From NCBI GenBank assembly GCA_016705365.1, contig JADIYI010000008.1, positions 620,001-684,000 on the forward strand: DNA of 64,000 nt, written 5' to 3'. This DNA is from Gammaproteobacteria bacterium. Its GTDB lineage: Bacteria > Pseudomonadota > Gammaproteobacteria > Pseudomonadales > UBA5518. The position numbers and the translations under genes are program-made. Within the stretch, counting starts at the first letter, position 1. Each line of letters starts with the position of its first letter. Under the pieces are notes generated by a model that worked only from the letters and a program-made list of their open reading frames with translations, was not told the origin of the DNA and did not search any database. Positions 1-7,857 of this stretch are shown here, piece after piece.

Positions 1-1
1 G

Positions 2-1084
2 CCGCGGCAGACCGAAATCCTCGAGACCCTCAAGAGCAAGGCGCGCGAGCGCGGTTTGTGGAACTTCTTTCTCACCGGTCACGAGGATGGTCACGGCCTG
101 AATACGGTCGAATATGCCTATATCGCCGAGGAAACCGGCAAGTCCCATCTGGCGCCGGAGGTGTTCAACTGCAGCGCGCCCGATACCGGGAACATGGAAG
201 TGCTGGCGCGCTACGGCACGCCGGAGCAGAAGCAGCGCTGGCTGGTGCCGCTGCTGGCCGGCGAGATCCGTTCTGCCTACGTGATGACGGAGCCCGACAG
301 CGCGTCCTCGGATGCCACCAATATCAGCGCCAGCGCGGTGCTGGAAGGCGATGAGTGGGTGATCAATGGTGACAAGATCTGGATTTCCGGTGCCGGCGAT
401 CCGCGCTGCAAGATCCAGATCGTGATGGTCAAGAGCAACCCGCAGGCTGCGCGGCACGCGCAGCATTCGCAGATCCTGGTGCCGATGGACACTCCCGGCG
501 TCGAAGTGCTGCGCCCGATGATGGTGTTCGCCACCGACGACGCGCCGCACGGACATATGCATATGCGCTTCAACAATGTGCGGGTGCCGCGCGCGAACAT
601 CATCGCCGGCGAAGGCCGTGGTTTCGAGGTCGCGCAGGGCCGCCTCGGGCCGGGACGCATTCACCATTGCATGCGCGCGATCGGTCAGGCCGAACGGGCG
701 CTCGAACTGATGTGCCGGCGCGGCCTGTCGCGCACGGCCTTTGGCAAGCCGCTGGTCAAGCTCGGCGCCAATTACGACATCATCGCCAAGGCGCGCATGG
801 ATATCGAAATGGCGCGATTGCTGTGCCTGAAGACTGCCTACCTGATGGATACCCAGGGTATTCAGGAATCCCAGCACTGGATCTCGATGATCAAGACCGT
901 GGCGCCCACGGTCGCGCTCAACGTGATCGACGAGGCGATACAGATGCACGGTGGCCTGGGAATTTCCCAGGATACACCGCTTGCGGGAATGTACATGGCA
1001 GCGCGCACCCTGCGCTTTGCCGACGGACCCGATGCCGTGCATCGCATGGTGGTGGCGCGCCGGGAACTGCGCGCCTACCGCTGA
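2..1084 (+). CDS. acyl-CoA dehydrogenase, 5' end missing
   Basis: Flavin-dependent acyl-CoA dehydrogenase, which introduces the alpha-beta double bond in an acyl-CoA. The frame is open to the left edge, so about 360 C-terminal residues are visible and roughly 40 are probably missing. A TTG at 56 lies inside conserved sequence and is not the start. Visible are the mid-domain YVMTEPDSAS flavin/substrate segment, the AFGKPL helix and the C-terminal MHGGLGISQDTPLA. The late motif RFADGPDAVHRM puts Asp where many members of the family have the catalytic Glu region; ADGPD-VH is typical of the ACAD10/11-like branch (family knowledge). It is followed after 29 bases by a MaoC hydratase, an SDR and a thiolase on the same strand, which looks like a degradation operon. 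The substrate cannot be read from sequence. Confidence 0.93.
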   Translation, partial: PRQTEILETLKSKARERGLWNFFLTGHEDGHGLNTVEYAYIAEETGKSHLAPEVFNCSAPDTGNMEVLARYGTPEQKQRWLVPLLAGEIRSAYVMTEPDSASSDATNISASAVLEGDEWVINGDKIWISGAGDPRCKIQIVMVKSNPQAARHAQHSQILVPMDTPGVEVLRPMMVFATDDAPHGHMHMRFNNVRVPRANIIAGEGRGFEVAQGRLGPGRIHHCMRAIGQAERALELMCRRGLSRTAFGKPLVKLGANYDIIAKARMDIEMARLLCLKTAYLMDTQGIQESQHWISMIKTVAPTVALNVIDEAIQMHGGLGISQDTPLAGMYMAARTLRFADGPDAVHRMVVARRELRAYR

Positions 1085-1113
1085 ACTATCCGCGACCAGA
1101 CAAGGAGCAATAC

Positions 1114-1581
1114 ATGACTGCAGCGCTGACCAGGGACAATGCGCACGGCCTGATCGGCAGCGAACTCGGAGTCTCCGAGTGGTTCACGATCGACCAGGCG
1201 CGGATCAACGCATTTGCCGATACCACGGTGGACCACCAGTTCATCCATGTCGATCCCGAGCGCGCGGCACAGTCGCCGTTCGGGACCACGATCGCGCACG
1301 GCTTTCTGACCCTGTCGCTGCTGCCGCATTTCATGAGCAGCGTTGCGGTCGGGATGGAAGGCGCGGTGATGGGGCTGAACTACGGCTTCGACAGGATTCG
1401 CTTTCTCGCTCCGGTCAAGGTCGACAGCCGGGTACGCGCACGGGTGAAACTTGCCGATTTCCAGGAGAAGGCACCCGGTCAGTACCTGATAAAACAGGAG
1501 ATCACCGTGGAGATCGAGAACGAGCCGAAACCCGCACTGGTTGCCGAATGGCTTACGATGGTCATGACCGGCCCCCGCTAA
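1114..1581 (+). CDS. MaoC-like enoyl-CoA hydratase
   Basis: 155-residue hot-dog-fold protein of the MaoC/R-specific enoyl-CoA hydratase family, which hydrates 2-enoyl-CoA. The hydratase signature is visible: an Asp/His pair in TTVDHQFIHVDPERA followed by SPFGTTIAHGFLTLSLLP. The ATG at 1114 was chosen because it follows AAGGAG with normal spacing and lies just after the dehydrogenase stop; upstream in-frame codons overlap that gene. Sitting between an acyl-CoA dehydrogenase and a dehydrogenase/thiolase pair, it would supply the hydration step of a beta-oxidation-type spiral. Confidence 0.92.
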   Translation: MTAALTRDNAHGLIGSELGVSEWFTIDQARINAFADTTVDHQFIHVDPERAAQSPFGTTIAHGFLTLSLLPHFMSSVAVGMEGAVMGLNYGFDRIRFLAPVKVDSRVRARVKLADFQEKAPGQYLIKQEITVEIENEPKPALVAEWLTMVMTGPR

Positions 1582-1608
1582 GCGTAACTTGAAGGAGATT
1601 TTGACGGC

Positions 1609-2526
1609 ATGAGCATTCGATTCGACGCAAAGGTGGCGATCGTGACCGGCGCCGGTACCGGTCTGGGGCGCTCGCACGCACTCGCGCTTGCGGCGCGTGG
1701 TGCGAAAGTCGTGGTGAACGATCTCGGCGGTGCCCGCGATGGCACCGGTGGCTCGGTCACGGCGGCACAGGCGGTGGTGGAGGAGATTCGCGCGGCGGGC
1801 GGCGAAGCCATGGCCAATGGCGCCAATGTCGCGGTATATGCGCAGGTGCAGGAAATGGTCGATGAGGCCATGAAGGCATGGGGGCGGGTCGATATCCTGG
1901 TCAACAACGCCGGCATCCTGCGCGACAAATCGTTCAGCAAGATGGCGATCGATGATTTCCGCGCGGTGATGGACGTGCATCTGTTCGGCTCCGTGCACTG
2001 CACCAAGGCGGTGTGGGAGATCATGCGCGCGCAGCAGTACGGCCGTATCGTGATGACGACGTCGTCGAGCGGCCTGTATGGAAACTTCGGGCAGAGCAAT
2101 TACGGCGCGGCAAAGATGGCCGTGGTCGGCTTCATGAATACGCTGGTGCTCGAGGGCGAGAAATACGGTATCCGCGTCAACGCGCTGGCGCCGGCGGCCG
2201 GCACGCGCATGACCGAGGGATTGTTCGACCAGAAGGTCTTCGACCTGCTGACCCCCGAAGCCGTGACGGCCGGTTTGCTGGTGCTGTGCGCGGAACAAGC
2301 GCCGAACCGGCTGATTCTCGCGGCCGGAGCGGGTGGATATGCCAGTGCTCATATCTACGAGACACAGGGTGTGCATCTGATGGCGGCGGACCAGACGCCC
2401 GAGAACGTGCTCGCATCGCTCGAGCAGATCAACCAGCGCGCGGGCCAGGAGGAATACACCGGCGGATTCCAGCAGAGCTTCAAGTTTGTTGGCAGGGCGG
2501 CCAAGGCCTTGGGCATCGAGCTCTGA
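1609..2526 (+). CDS. SDR, 3-hydroxyacyl-CoA dehydrogenase-like
   Basis: 305-residue short-chain dehydrogenase. The nucleotide site TGAGTGLG is at residues 14-21, NNAG at 99-102, and the catalytic Ser153-Tyr165-Lys169 set is visible in SSSGLYGNFGQSNYGAAK. The long C-terminal extension (about 60 residues after the Rossmann fold) and the NDLGGARDGTG segment resemble the dehydrogenase domain of peroxisomal multifunctional enzyme 2 (HSD17B4), so oxidation of a 3-hydroxyacyl-CoA is the likely job (inference from family and neighbours). A strong GAAGGAG ribosome site precedes the ATG. Confidence 0.92.
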   Translation: MSIRFDAKVAIVTGAGTGLGRSHALALAARGAKVVVNDLGGARDGTGGSVTAAQAVVEEIRAAGGEAMANGANVAVYAQVQEMVDEAMKAWGRVDILVNNAGILRDKSFSKMAIDDFRAVMDVHLFGSVHCTKAVWEIMRAQQYGRIVMTTSSSGLYGNFGQSNYGAAKMAVVGFMNTLVLEGEKYGIRVNALAPAAGTRMTEGLFDQKVFDLLTPEAVTAGLLVLCAEQAPNRLILAAGAGGYASAHIYETQGVHLMAADQTPENVLASLEQINQRAGQEEYTGGFQQSFKFVGRAAKALGIEL

Positions 2527-2588
2527 CCGGACAGGCACCAGCTCGCGGGTTTGGTGAAAATTCTATTTTTTGACGGAGAACCAGGCAA

Positions 2589-3770
2589 ATGACAGACGCA
2601 GTAATCGTATCCGCGGCGCGCACCCCGATCGGCAAGGCCTATCGTGGTTTGTTCAACAACACCGAGGCCCCGACCATGGGCGGCCACGCGATCCGCGCGG
2701 CGGTCGAGCGCGCCGGCGTCGATCCTGCCGAGATCGATGACGTGATCATGGGGTGTGCGATGCCCCAGGGAACCACCAGCCTGAATATCGGGCGGATGGC
2801 GGCGCTGGCGGGTGGACTGCCGGTCAGCGTCAGCGGCATGACGATGGATCGTCAATGCTCCTCGGGCTTGATGGCGATTGCGACGGCAGCCAAGCAGATT
2901 ATGCATGACGGCATGCGGGTCACGGTGGGTGCGGGCCTGGAGCAGATCAGCCTGGTGCAGAACGAACACCAGAATACGTTCCGGCGGGTCGATCCGCGGC
3001 TCAAGGAGATGCACGCCAACGTGTATATGCCGATGCTGCAGACGGCGGAAGTGGTTGCCAAACGCTACGGTATCTCGCGCGAGCGCCAGGACGAGTACTC
3101 CCTGCAAAGCCAGCAGCGCACCGCCGCGGCGCAGCAGGCCGGGAAATTCGCCGAGGAGATCATTGCGGTCACCGCGAGCGTCGCGGTCAAGGACAAGCAG
3201 AGCGGCGAAGTGAGCTACAAGGACGTGACGCTGGCGCTCGACGAGGGCAATCGCGCGGACACCAACGCCGCGGGTCTCGCCAGCCTCAAGCCGATCATCG
3301 AGAGTGGTTTCATTACAGCTGGCAATGCCAGTCAGCTGTCCGACGGTGCCGCCGCCTGCGTGCTGATGGACGGCAAACTGGCTGCGCAGCGCGGCCTGGC
3401 ACCGATGGGCATCTACCGCGGTATTGCGGTGGCGGGTTGCGAACCTGACGAAATGGGTATCGGTCCGGTGTTCGCGGTACCGAAATTGCTCAGGCAGCAC
3501 GGGCTGAAGATCGACGATATCGGGCTGTGGGAGCTCAACGAGGCGTTCGCGGTGCAGGTGATCTATTGCCGTGACCGGCTCGGTATCCCGGACGAAAAGC
3601 TCAACGTGAACGGCGGTGCGATATCGATCGGTCACCCCTACGGCATGAGCGGCGCGCGCATGGTCGGGCATGCCCTGCGCGAGGGCAAGCGGCGTGGCGT
3701 CAAATACGTCGTGGTCACCATGTGCGTCGGCGGCGGCATGGGCGCCGCGGGACTGTTCGAGGTCTGCTGA
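2589..3770 (+). CDS. acetyl-CoA acyltransferase (thiolase)
   Basis: 393-residue thiolase of normal length. The nucleophilic Cys90 is in DRQCSSGL, the NEAFAVQ loop is present, His349 is in GGAISIGHPYG and Cys379 in CVGGGMG, so all catalytic residues are kept. It would cleave 3-ketoacyl-CoA with CoA, or condense acetyl units in reverse. The start ATG at 2589 follows GACGGAGAACC. It completes a dehydrogenase-hydratase-dehydrogenase-thiolase set on one strand; which acyl chain is degraded (fatty acid, steroid side chain, branched acid) cannot be told from sequence alone. Confidence 0.95.
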   Translation: MTDAVIVSAARTPIGKAYRGLFNNTEAPTMGGHAIRAAVERAGVDPAEIDDVIMGCAMPQGTTSLNIGRMAALAGGLPVSVSGMTMDRQCSSGLMAIATAAKQIMHDGMRVTVGAGLEQISLVQNEHQNTFRRVDPRLKEMHANVYMPMLQTAEVVAKRYGISRERQDEYSLQSQQRTAAAQQAGKFAEEIIAVTASVAVKDKQSGEVSYKDVTLALDEGNRADTNAAGLASLKPIIESGFITAGNASQLSDGAAACVLMDGKLAAQRGLAPMGIYRGIAVAGCEPDEMGIGPVFAVPKLLRQHGLKIDDIGLWELNEAFAVQVIYCRDRLGIPDEKLNVNGGAISIGHPYGMSGARMVGHALREGKRRGVKYVVVTMCVGGGMGAAGLFEVC

Positions 3771-3781
3771 GCAGGCACGGC

Positions 3782-5071
3782 GTGCCATACGGCGATTACG
3801 ATAGCCGCGCTTACCGCGGCTATGTACTCGCCGTGCTGACCGCGGTCTACGCCCTCAATTTCATCGACCGGCAGTTGCTGGTCATCCTGCAGGAGCCGAT
3901 CAAGCTCGAGCTGGGCCTGTCCGATACCCAGCTCGGGCTCCTCAGCGGTCTTGCGTTTGCGGTTTTCTATGTGATCTGCGGCATACCGATCGCGCGACTC
4001 GCGGAGTCGCGCTCGCGGCGCAACGTGATCGCGTTTTCGATCGTCGCGTGGAGCGTGATGACCGCTGTCTGTGGTCTGGCGCAGAACTACACCCAATTGC
4101 TGCTGGCACGCATGGGGGTTGGAGTCGGCGAGTCGGGGGGCAGTCCGCCCTCGCACTCGATGATCTCCGACATGTATCCACCGGGGCAGCGCAGCACCGC
4201 ATTGTCGATATTTTCGACCGGGGTCAACATCGGAATTCTCGGTGGCTTCCTGCTCGGGGCCTGGCTGAACGAGTTTTTTGGCTGGCGCAGCGTGTTTCTG
4301 CTGGTCGGGTTGCCGGGAGTGCTGTTTGCCCTGCTGGTCGGATTTACGGTTGCCGAACCGGCGCGCGGGCGCTCGGATCCGCATGCCCGCGAGGAGGTTC
4401 CACCCACCGTCGGGCAGGCGGTGCGGCTGCTTTGGAGCAAGCCCACGTTTCGCTATGTGGCGCTCGCCTGCGCCATGCAGTCGTTCGGGATGTACGGGAT
4501 GGGCAGCTGGTTTCCGTCCTATCTGATACGGACCCACGGCATGAGCGTCGTGGAGGTCGGTACCTGGCTGGCGTTGCTGGCAGGCGGTGTCGGGGCGCTG
4601 GGTGCGCTTGCCGGTGGTTACCTGACGGACTATCTCGGTCAGCGCGACCGGCGCTGGTATCTGTGGGTGCCGATGATCGCGGGTATCGTGGTGGTGCCAT
4701 TTGCATTGGCAGCCTTTCTCGTCGACAGCGGGCACGCCGCACTGGCGCTGAACGCCTTGCCGCTGTTCCTGAGCTACATGTATCTCGGCCCGACGCTCGC
4801 TGTGGCGCACTCGCTGGTTGGCGCGCGCATGCGCGCGCTGACTTCTGCGCTGATGTTTTTTGTGCTCAACCTGATTGGCATGGGACTGGGACCGCTGTTT
4901 ACCGGTCTGACCAGTGACCTGCTGATGCCCGCGGTCGGTGCCGATTCCCTGCGTTACGCGCTGATCGCCACGCTGGCGCTGGCTTCGCTGGGCGGGACGC
5001 TGATGTATCTCGGCGGCGCGCACCATCTGCGCACCGATCTCGCCCGTGCCGGAGGAATCAGCGCGTCGTGA
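3782..5071 (+). CDS. MFS transporter, spinster-like
   Basis: Major facilitator of about 429 residues with 12 predicted membrane spans. It opens with the ALNFIDRQLLVILQEPIK first-helix motif typical of bacterial spinster-like carriers, followed by the loop 2-3 segment IARLAESRSRRNVI. I chose the GTG at 3782, 11 bases after the thiolase stop; an earlier GTG at 3722 would overlap the thiolase by 49 bases and add an Arg-rich tail unlike any signal. No strong ribosome site is seen, suggesting translational coupling. Likely exports or imports an organic acid linked to the upstream degradation genes; substrate unknown. Its stop overlaps the end of the convergent gene by 14 bases. Confidence 0.9.
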   Translation: MPYGDYDSRAYRGYVLAVLTAVYALNFIDRQLLVILQEPIKLELGLSDTQLGLLSGLAFAVFYVICGIPIARLAESRSRRNVIAFSIVAWSVMTAVCGLAQNYTQLLLARMGVGVGESGGSPPSHSMISDMYPPGQRSTALSIFSTGVNIGILGGFLLGAWLNEFFGWRSVFLLVGLPGVLFALLVGFTVAEPARGRSDPHAREEVPPTVGQAVRLLWSKPTFRYVALACAMQSFGMYGMGSWFPSYLIRTHGMSVVEVGTWLALLAGGVGALGALAGGYLTDYLGQRDRRWYLWVPMIAGIVVVPFALAAFLVDSGHAALALNALPLFLSYMYLGPTLAVAHSLVGARMRALTSALMFFVLNLIGMGLGPLFTGLTSDLLMPAVGADSLRYALIATLALASLGGTLMYLGGAHHLRTDLARAGGISAS

Positions 5072-6113
5072 GCGCTTTCTTGATCCAGCCGCCACCCATG
5101 CCACCCTCGACCTTCAGGTAGCCCGAGCGCTCCTCTCCCATGTACACGAGCTCGTCGGACTTGGCGAGTGTTGCGACTACCTTCGCGGTATCCGAGGGTT
5201 GCGCCATCAGCTTCACATTGTTGATTTTCGGATAGATCACATCGCCCTCGTTGGCGCCCACGCCGGCGGCATTCGAGCCGCCCGCCGCCGCTTCCCTGGC
5301 GAGAGTGCCGACATTACGCTGCAGGTTGGGATCGCCGCTCACCACCCGCACGATATTGTTGTAGTTGTCGGCCAGGCTGGCCGCGATCACCTTGCCCTCG
5401 GCGGTACTCTGGTAGCCGCCGAGACTGCCCGCATTGCCGTTGCCGAACATGAAGCCGCCGAGCGCGAGGTCGGCCTTCTTGGCGCTGCCTTCGGCCGCCG
5501 CGACCTGCACCCCGGAGCGCGCGTCGGTGACCAGCATGCTGGTTTGCGCTTCCTTGAACTTGAGGCCACCGGCCATGCCACCGATCACGCTGCCGGTGCG
5601 GCCACCGAACAGCCCGCCGATCGCGCCACCCAGTGCACCGCCCACACCACCGGCGTTGTTATCGGAGAACACCACCGTCGGAGTCATCACGAAATCGGCC
5701 GCAACCATCTGGCCACCACCGATATTGGAGCTGTTGCGCAACTGTCCCGAGTCGGCCAGCGCGCGCTCCTGCATCATGTTCTGCATGCCCTGCCCGCGTT
5801 CGACCACAATGAAGCAGTTCGATTGCTGGATCATCATGCGGATCAGGCTGACCGGGGATTGCAGGTTGTAGCTGGAAAGCGCGGCCATCACATAATCCTG
5901 TGGCTCGACCACGGCCATCGCCCCCATCGGTTGCGGGCAGTGCGCAAGGCCGGTATCTCCCTGCGAGCCGGTGGTGCCCGCGGAGCCCTGGATCGCAGTG
6001 CCTCCCTGCCCCTGCTTCATGTCGGTCACCCCGGCACACGCCACGCCGGCACTGAGGAGCAGGGTGCTCGCCAGAAGCACGCAATGGCGTAGATACGGAT
6101 TTGAGCGGCTCAT
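5058..6113 (-). CDS. CsgG-like secreted protein with C-terminal SH3-like domain
   Basis: 351-residue exported protein. The ATG at 6113 gives a classical signal peptide (LLASTLLLSAGVACA, cleavage near residue 27) and follows AGAGG; a longer frame starts at TTG in the divergent region. Residues about 60-260 resemble the CsgG/curli-assembly fold (IQQSNCFIVVERGQGMQNM, ADFVMTPTVVFS) and contain a long glycine-rich stretch (about 145-180) of GGALGGAIGGLFGG type. The last 65 residues look like a bacterial SH3 domain (PKINNVKLMAQPSDTAKVV, GYLKVEGGMGGGWIKKAL). No curli subunits are nearby. Probably a periplasmic or outer-membrane envelope protein; exact role unknown. Confidence 0.8.
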   Translation of the reverse strand: MSRSNPYLRHCVLLASTLLLSAGVACAGVTDMKQGQGGTAIQGSAGTTGSQGDTGLAHCPQPMGAMAVVEPQDYVMAALSSYNLQSPVSLIRMMIQQSNCFIVVERGQGMQNMMQERALADSGQLRNSSNIGGGQMVAADFVMTPTVVFSDNNAGGVGGALGGAIGGLFGGRTGSVIGGMAGGLKFKEAQTSMLVTDARSGVQVAAAEGSAKKADLALGGFMFGNGNAGSLGGYQSTAEGKVIAASLADNYNNIVRVVSGDPNLQRNVGTLAREAAAGGSNAAGVGANEGDVIYPKINNVKLMAQPSDTAKVVATLAKSDELVYMGEERSGYLKVEGGMGGGWIKKALTTR

Positions 6114-6256
6114 GGCATATACCTCTGTAGCTGCAGGGTTTGCAGGACCGAAGTCTGCATCAGGGAGCAAGCGTGGGTCAACGCAAGTGCACGCCCCACT
6201 TGACGCTCGGCCGTGGCGCTGCCAGATTGCATCGGGTCCCCAATGGAGCGCAACTC

Positions 6257-6667
6257 ATGCTCAGGATCACCACACGGTTTTTGATCTCGATACTGGTATG
6301 TGGGGCTGTGCATGCCGCGCCCGATGCCGCCTGCCTTTCCTACTGCGAACAGGCCGAGGCCGATTGCAGCCTCAGCGTGCGCCAGTCGAGCAAGGATTGC
6401 GCGCGGCGCGCGGCCACCGGGGGCGTCGATCCATTCACCCAGCGGCGCGAGGATTCGCTGGGGTTCTGCGGCTACTTCGGAGCGGGACATTGCGCCAGCC
6501 CGTACGCCGGCGAGCGTTGCCAGCAGCGCTTTCGCGACCGTTACGCGTTGTGCAGCGGCGCCTATCTGCAGAATACAAGCGCCGAATATCTGCAATGCAG
6601 TGACAGCGAGCGCAGGGCACTGGCAATGTGCCGTGACGAGATGGCCGATTGCCGCGCCGCGTGCTGA
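6257..6667 (+). CDS. small secreted cysteine-rich protein, unknown
   Basis: 136-residue protein with a signal peptide (MLRITTRFLISILVCGAVHA) and a mature part holding 12 cysteines, spaced so that they could form six disulfides. Cx3C pairs stand at both ends (CLSYC near the N-terminus, CRAAC at the C-terminus), with CEQAEADC and CRDEMADC between. The ATG at 6257 was chosen over the longer frame (6140) because it begins the signal peptide and has GGAG upstream. I do not recognise the family. The gene is divergent from the CsgG-like gene and sits 22 bases before a GST gene. Export plus many cysteines suggests a periplasmic protein that depends on Dsb oxidation (inference). Confidence 0.72.
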   Translation: MLRITTRFLISILVCGAVHAAPDAACLSYCEQAEADCSLSVRQSSKDCARRAATGGVDPFTQRREDSLGFCGYFGAGHCASPYAGERCQQRFRDRYALCSGAYLQNTSAEYLQCSDSERRALAMCRDEMADCRAAC

Positions 6668-6689
6668 AATCTTCCACAGGAGCAAACCG

Positions 6690-7322
6690 ATGAAACTCTA
6701 TACCTACCCGCCGGCGCCGAACCCGCAACGATTGCATATCTTCATGCGCGAGAAGGGCATCGAGATCCCCACCGAGCAGGTCAACCTGATGGAGCGTGAG
6801 CAGTTGCAGGAACCGTTTCGCAGCATCAACCCGTTGTGCACGGTGCCGGCACTGCTTACTGACGAGGGCCCGGTACTCGGCCAGGTCAACGCCATCTGCG
6901 ATTATCTGGAGGCGCTGCATCCGGCCAAACCGCTGCTTGGGCGTGATCCACTGGAGAAGGCGCTGGTGCGCGAGTGGTGCCACCGGATCTTCATGGAAGG
7001 GCTGATGGCGATCGCGGAAGCGTTTCGCAATGGTAACCCCGCGTTCGCCAACCGGGCCTTGCCGGGGCCGACGGATTGCGCGCAGATCCCGGCGCTGGTC
7101 GAGCGCGGGCTGCAGCGTCTCGACCTATTCTTTCATACCCTGGACGCGCATCTCGCCGGTCGCGAGTACATGGTGGGAGATGCCTTCTCGATGGCCGATA
7201 TCGACGCGTTCGTGAGCTGTGGATTTTCCGGCTGGATAAGAAAGAGCATTCCCGCGGATTGCGCCAACCTGAAGCGCTGGCACGCCGCCATCGCGCAGCG
7301 CGCCTGCGTTCAGGCCGCCTGA
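6690..7322 (+). CDS. glutathione S-transferase family protein
   Basis: 210-residue GST with the thioredoxin-like N-terminal domain (residues 1-80: MKLYTYPPAPNPQRLHIFMR, then the cis-Pro segment CTVPALLTDEG and the glutathione-binding QVNAICDYLEA) and the helical C-terminal domain with GDAFSMADIDAF. It should conjugate or reduce with glutathione in the cytoplasm; substrate not predictable. The ATG at 6690 follows CAGGAGC. The next gene starts 4 bases after its stop, so the two are co-translated. Confidence 0.92.
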   Translation: MKLYTYPPAPNPQRLHIFMREKGIEIPTEQVNLMEREQLQEPFRSINPLCTVPALLTDEGPVLGQVNAICDYLEALHPAKPLLGRDPLEKALVREWCHRIFMEGLMAIAEAFRNGNPAFANRALPGPTDCAQIPALVERGLQRLDLFFHTLDAHLAGREYMVGDAFSMADIDAFVSCGFSGWIRKSIPADCANLKRWHAAIAQRACVQAA

Positions 7323-7325
7323 GGC

Positions 7326-7814
7326 ATGAACCTGGTACTGAGCCGCAAGGAATTTCGCTCGCTGCTGGAAGTGCTCGAAATCGCCGACTGGGTGTTGCAT
7401 GCCTACAAGGCGGAGGAGCCCGCCGAGACCCGCCCCTATCGCGAACTCGAGCAGAAGGTGCTGGCGATGGCGGAGTCTTTCGGCTTCGAGGACCTGGTCG
7501 ACTACGACGCCCTCGCCAAGCGCTTCGTATCGAGCCGCGATTTCGGCGAGAGCAGCCCGGCGCAGGATTTCATCACGGAATTCGAGAACGATGCGTTCTG
7601 GGATCAACTCGCCGAGCGGCTGGTCGAACGTGACCTGATCCGCCAGATAGGCGAGCCCGCGCTCCAGAAGCTCGAGTTCGACGAGCGCGAACGCCGGGAA
7701 GATCCCTATCGCAGACTTTATGGCGAGGAATTCCTGGCGCACGGTGTGGATCGACTCGAGATCCTGCAGCTCCACTCCGGGCAAGGCAGCGAATCCGGCA
7801 AGCTGCTCTCCTGA
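7326..7814 (+). CDS. conserved-looking hypothetical protein
   Basis: 162 residues, acidic and helical, no signal peptide and no membrane span. I do not recognise a family. Visible pieces are a helical N-terminus (LSRKEFRSLLEVLEIADWVL), an aromatic/acidic middle (SPAQDFITEFENDAFWDQL) and a charged C-terminal region (KLEFDERERREDPYRRLYGE). It starts 4 bases after the GST stop, so it is very likely co-transcribed. A short perfect hairpin (GCACGG, 3-base loop, CCGTGC at 7815-7829) follows the stop but has no T-run. Confidence 0.75.
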   Translation: MNLVLSRKEFRSLLEVLEIADWVLHAYKAEEPAETRPYRELEQKVLAMAESFGFEDLVDYDALAKRFVSSRDFGESSPAQDFITEFENDAFWDQLAERLVERDLIRQIGEPALQKLEFDERERREDPYRRLYGEEFLAHGVDRLEILQLHSGQGSESGKLLS

Positions 7815-7857
7815 GCACGGGTTCCGTGCAAGGCGGTTGCTGCTCCGCTATCCGGCG

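Noticed and set aside
1075..2538. Long minus-strand ORFs (up to 488 codons) opposite the beta-oxidation genes
   Set aside because: They are GC-driven antisense frames with His/Arg-rich composition and no domain, mirroring well-supported plus-strand genes; the same applies to 2355-3788, 3638-5104, 21814-24486, 40832-43438 and 42370-44487.
7815..7829. Intrinsic terminator after the hypothetical gene at 7326-7814
   Set aside because: The 6-bp stem is perfect but the loop is 3 bases and no T-run follows; not enough to call.
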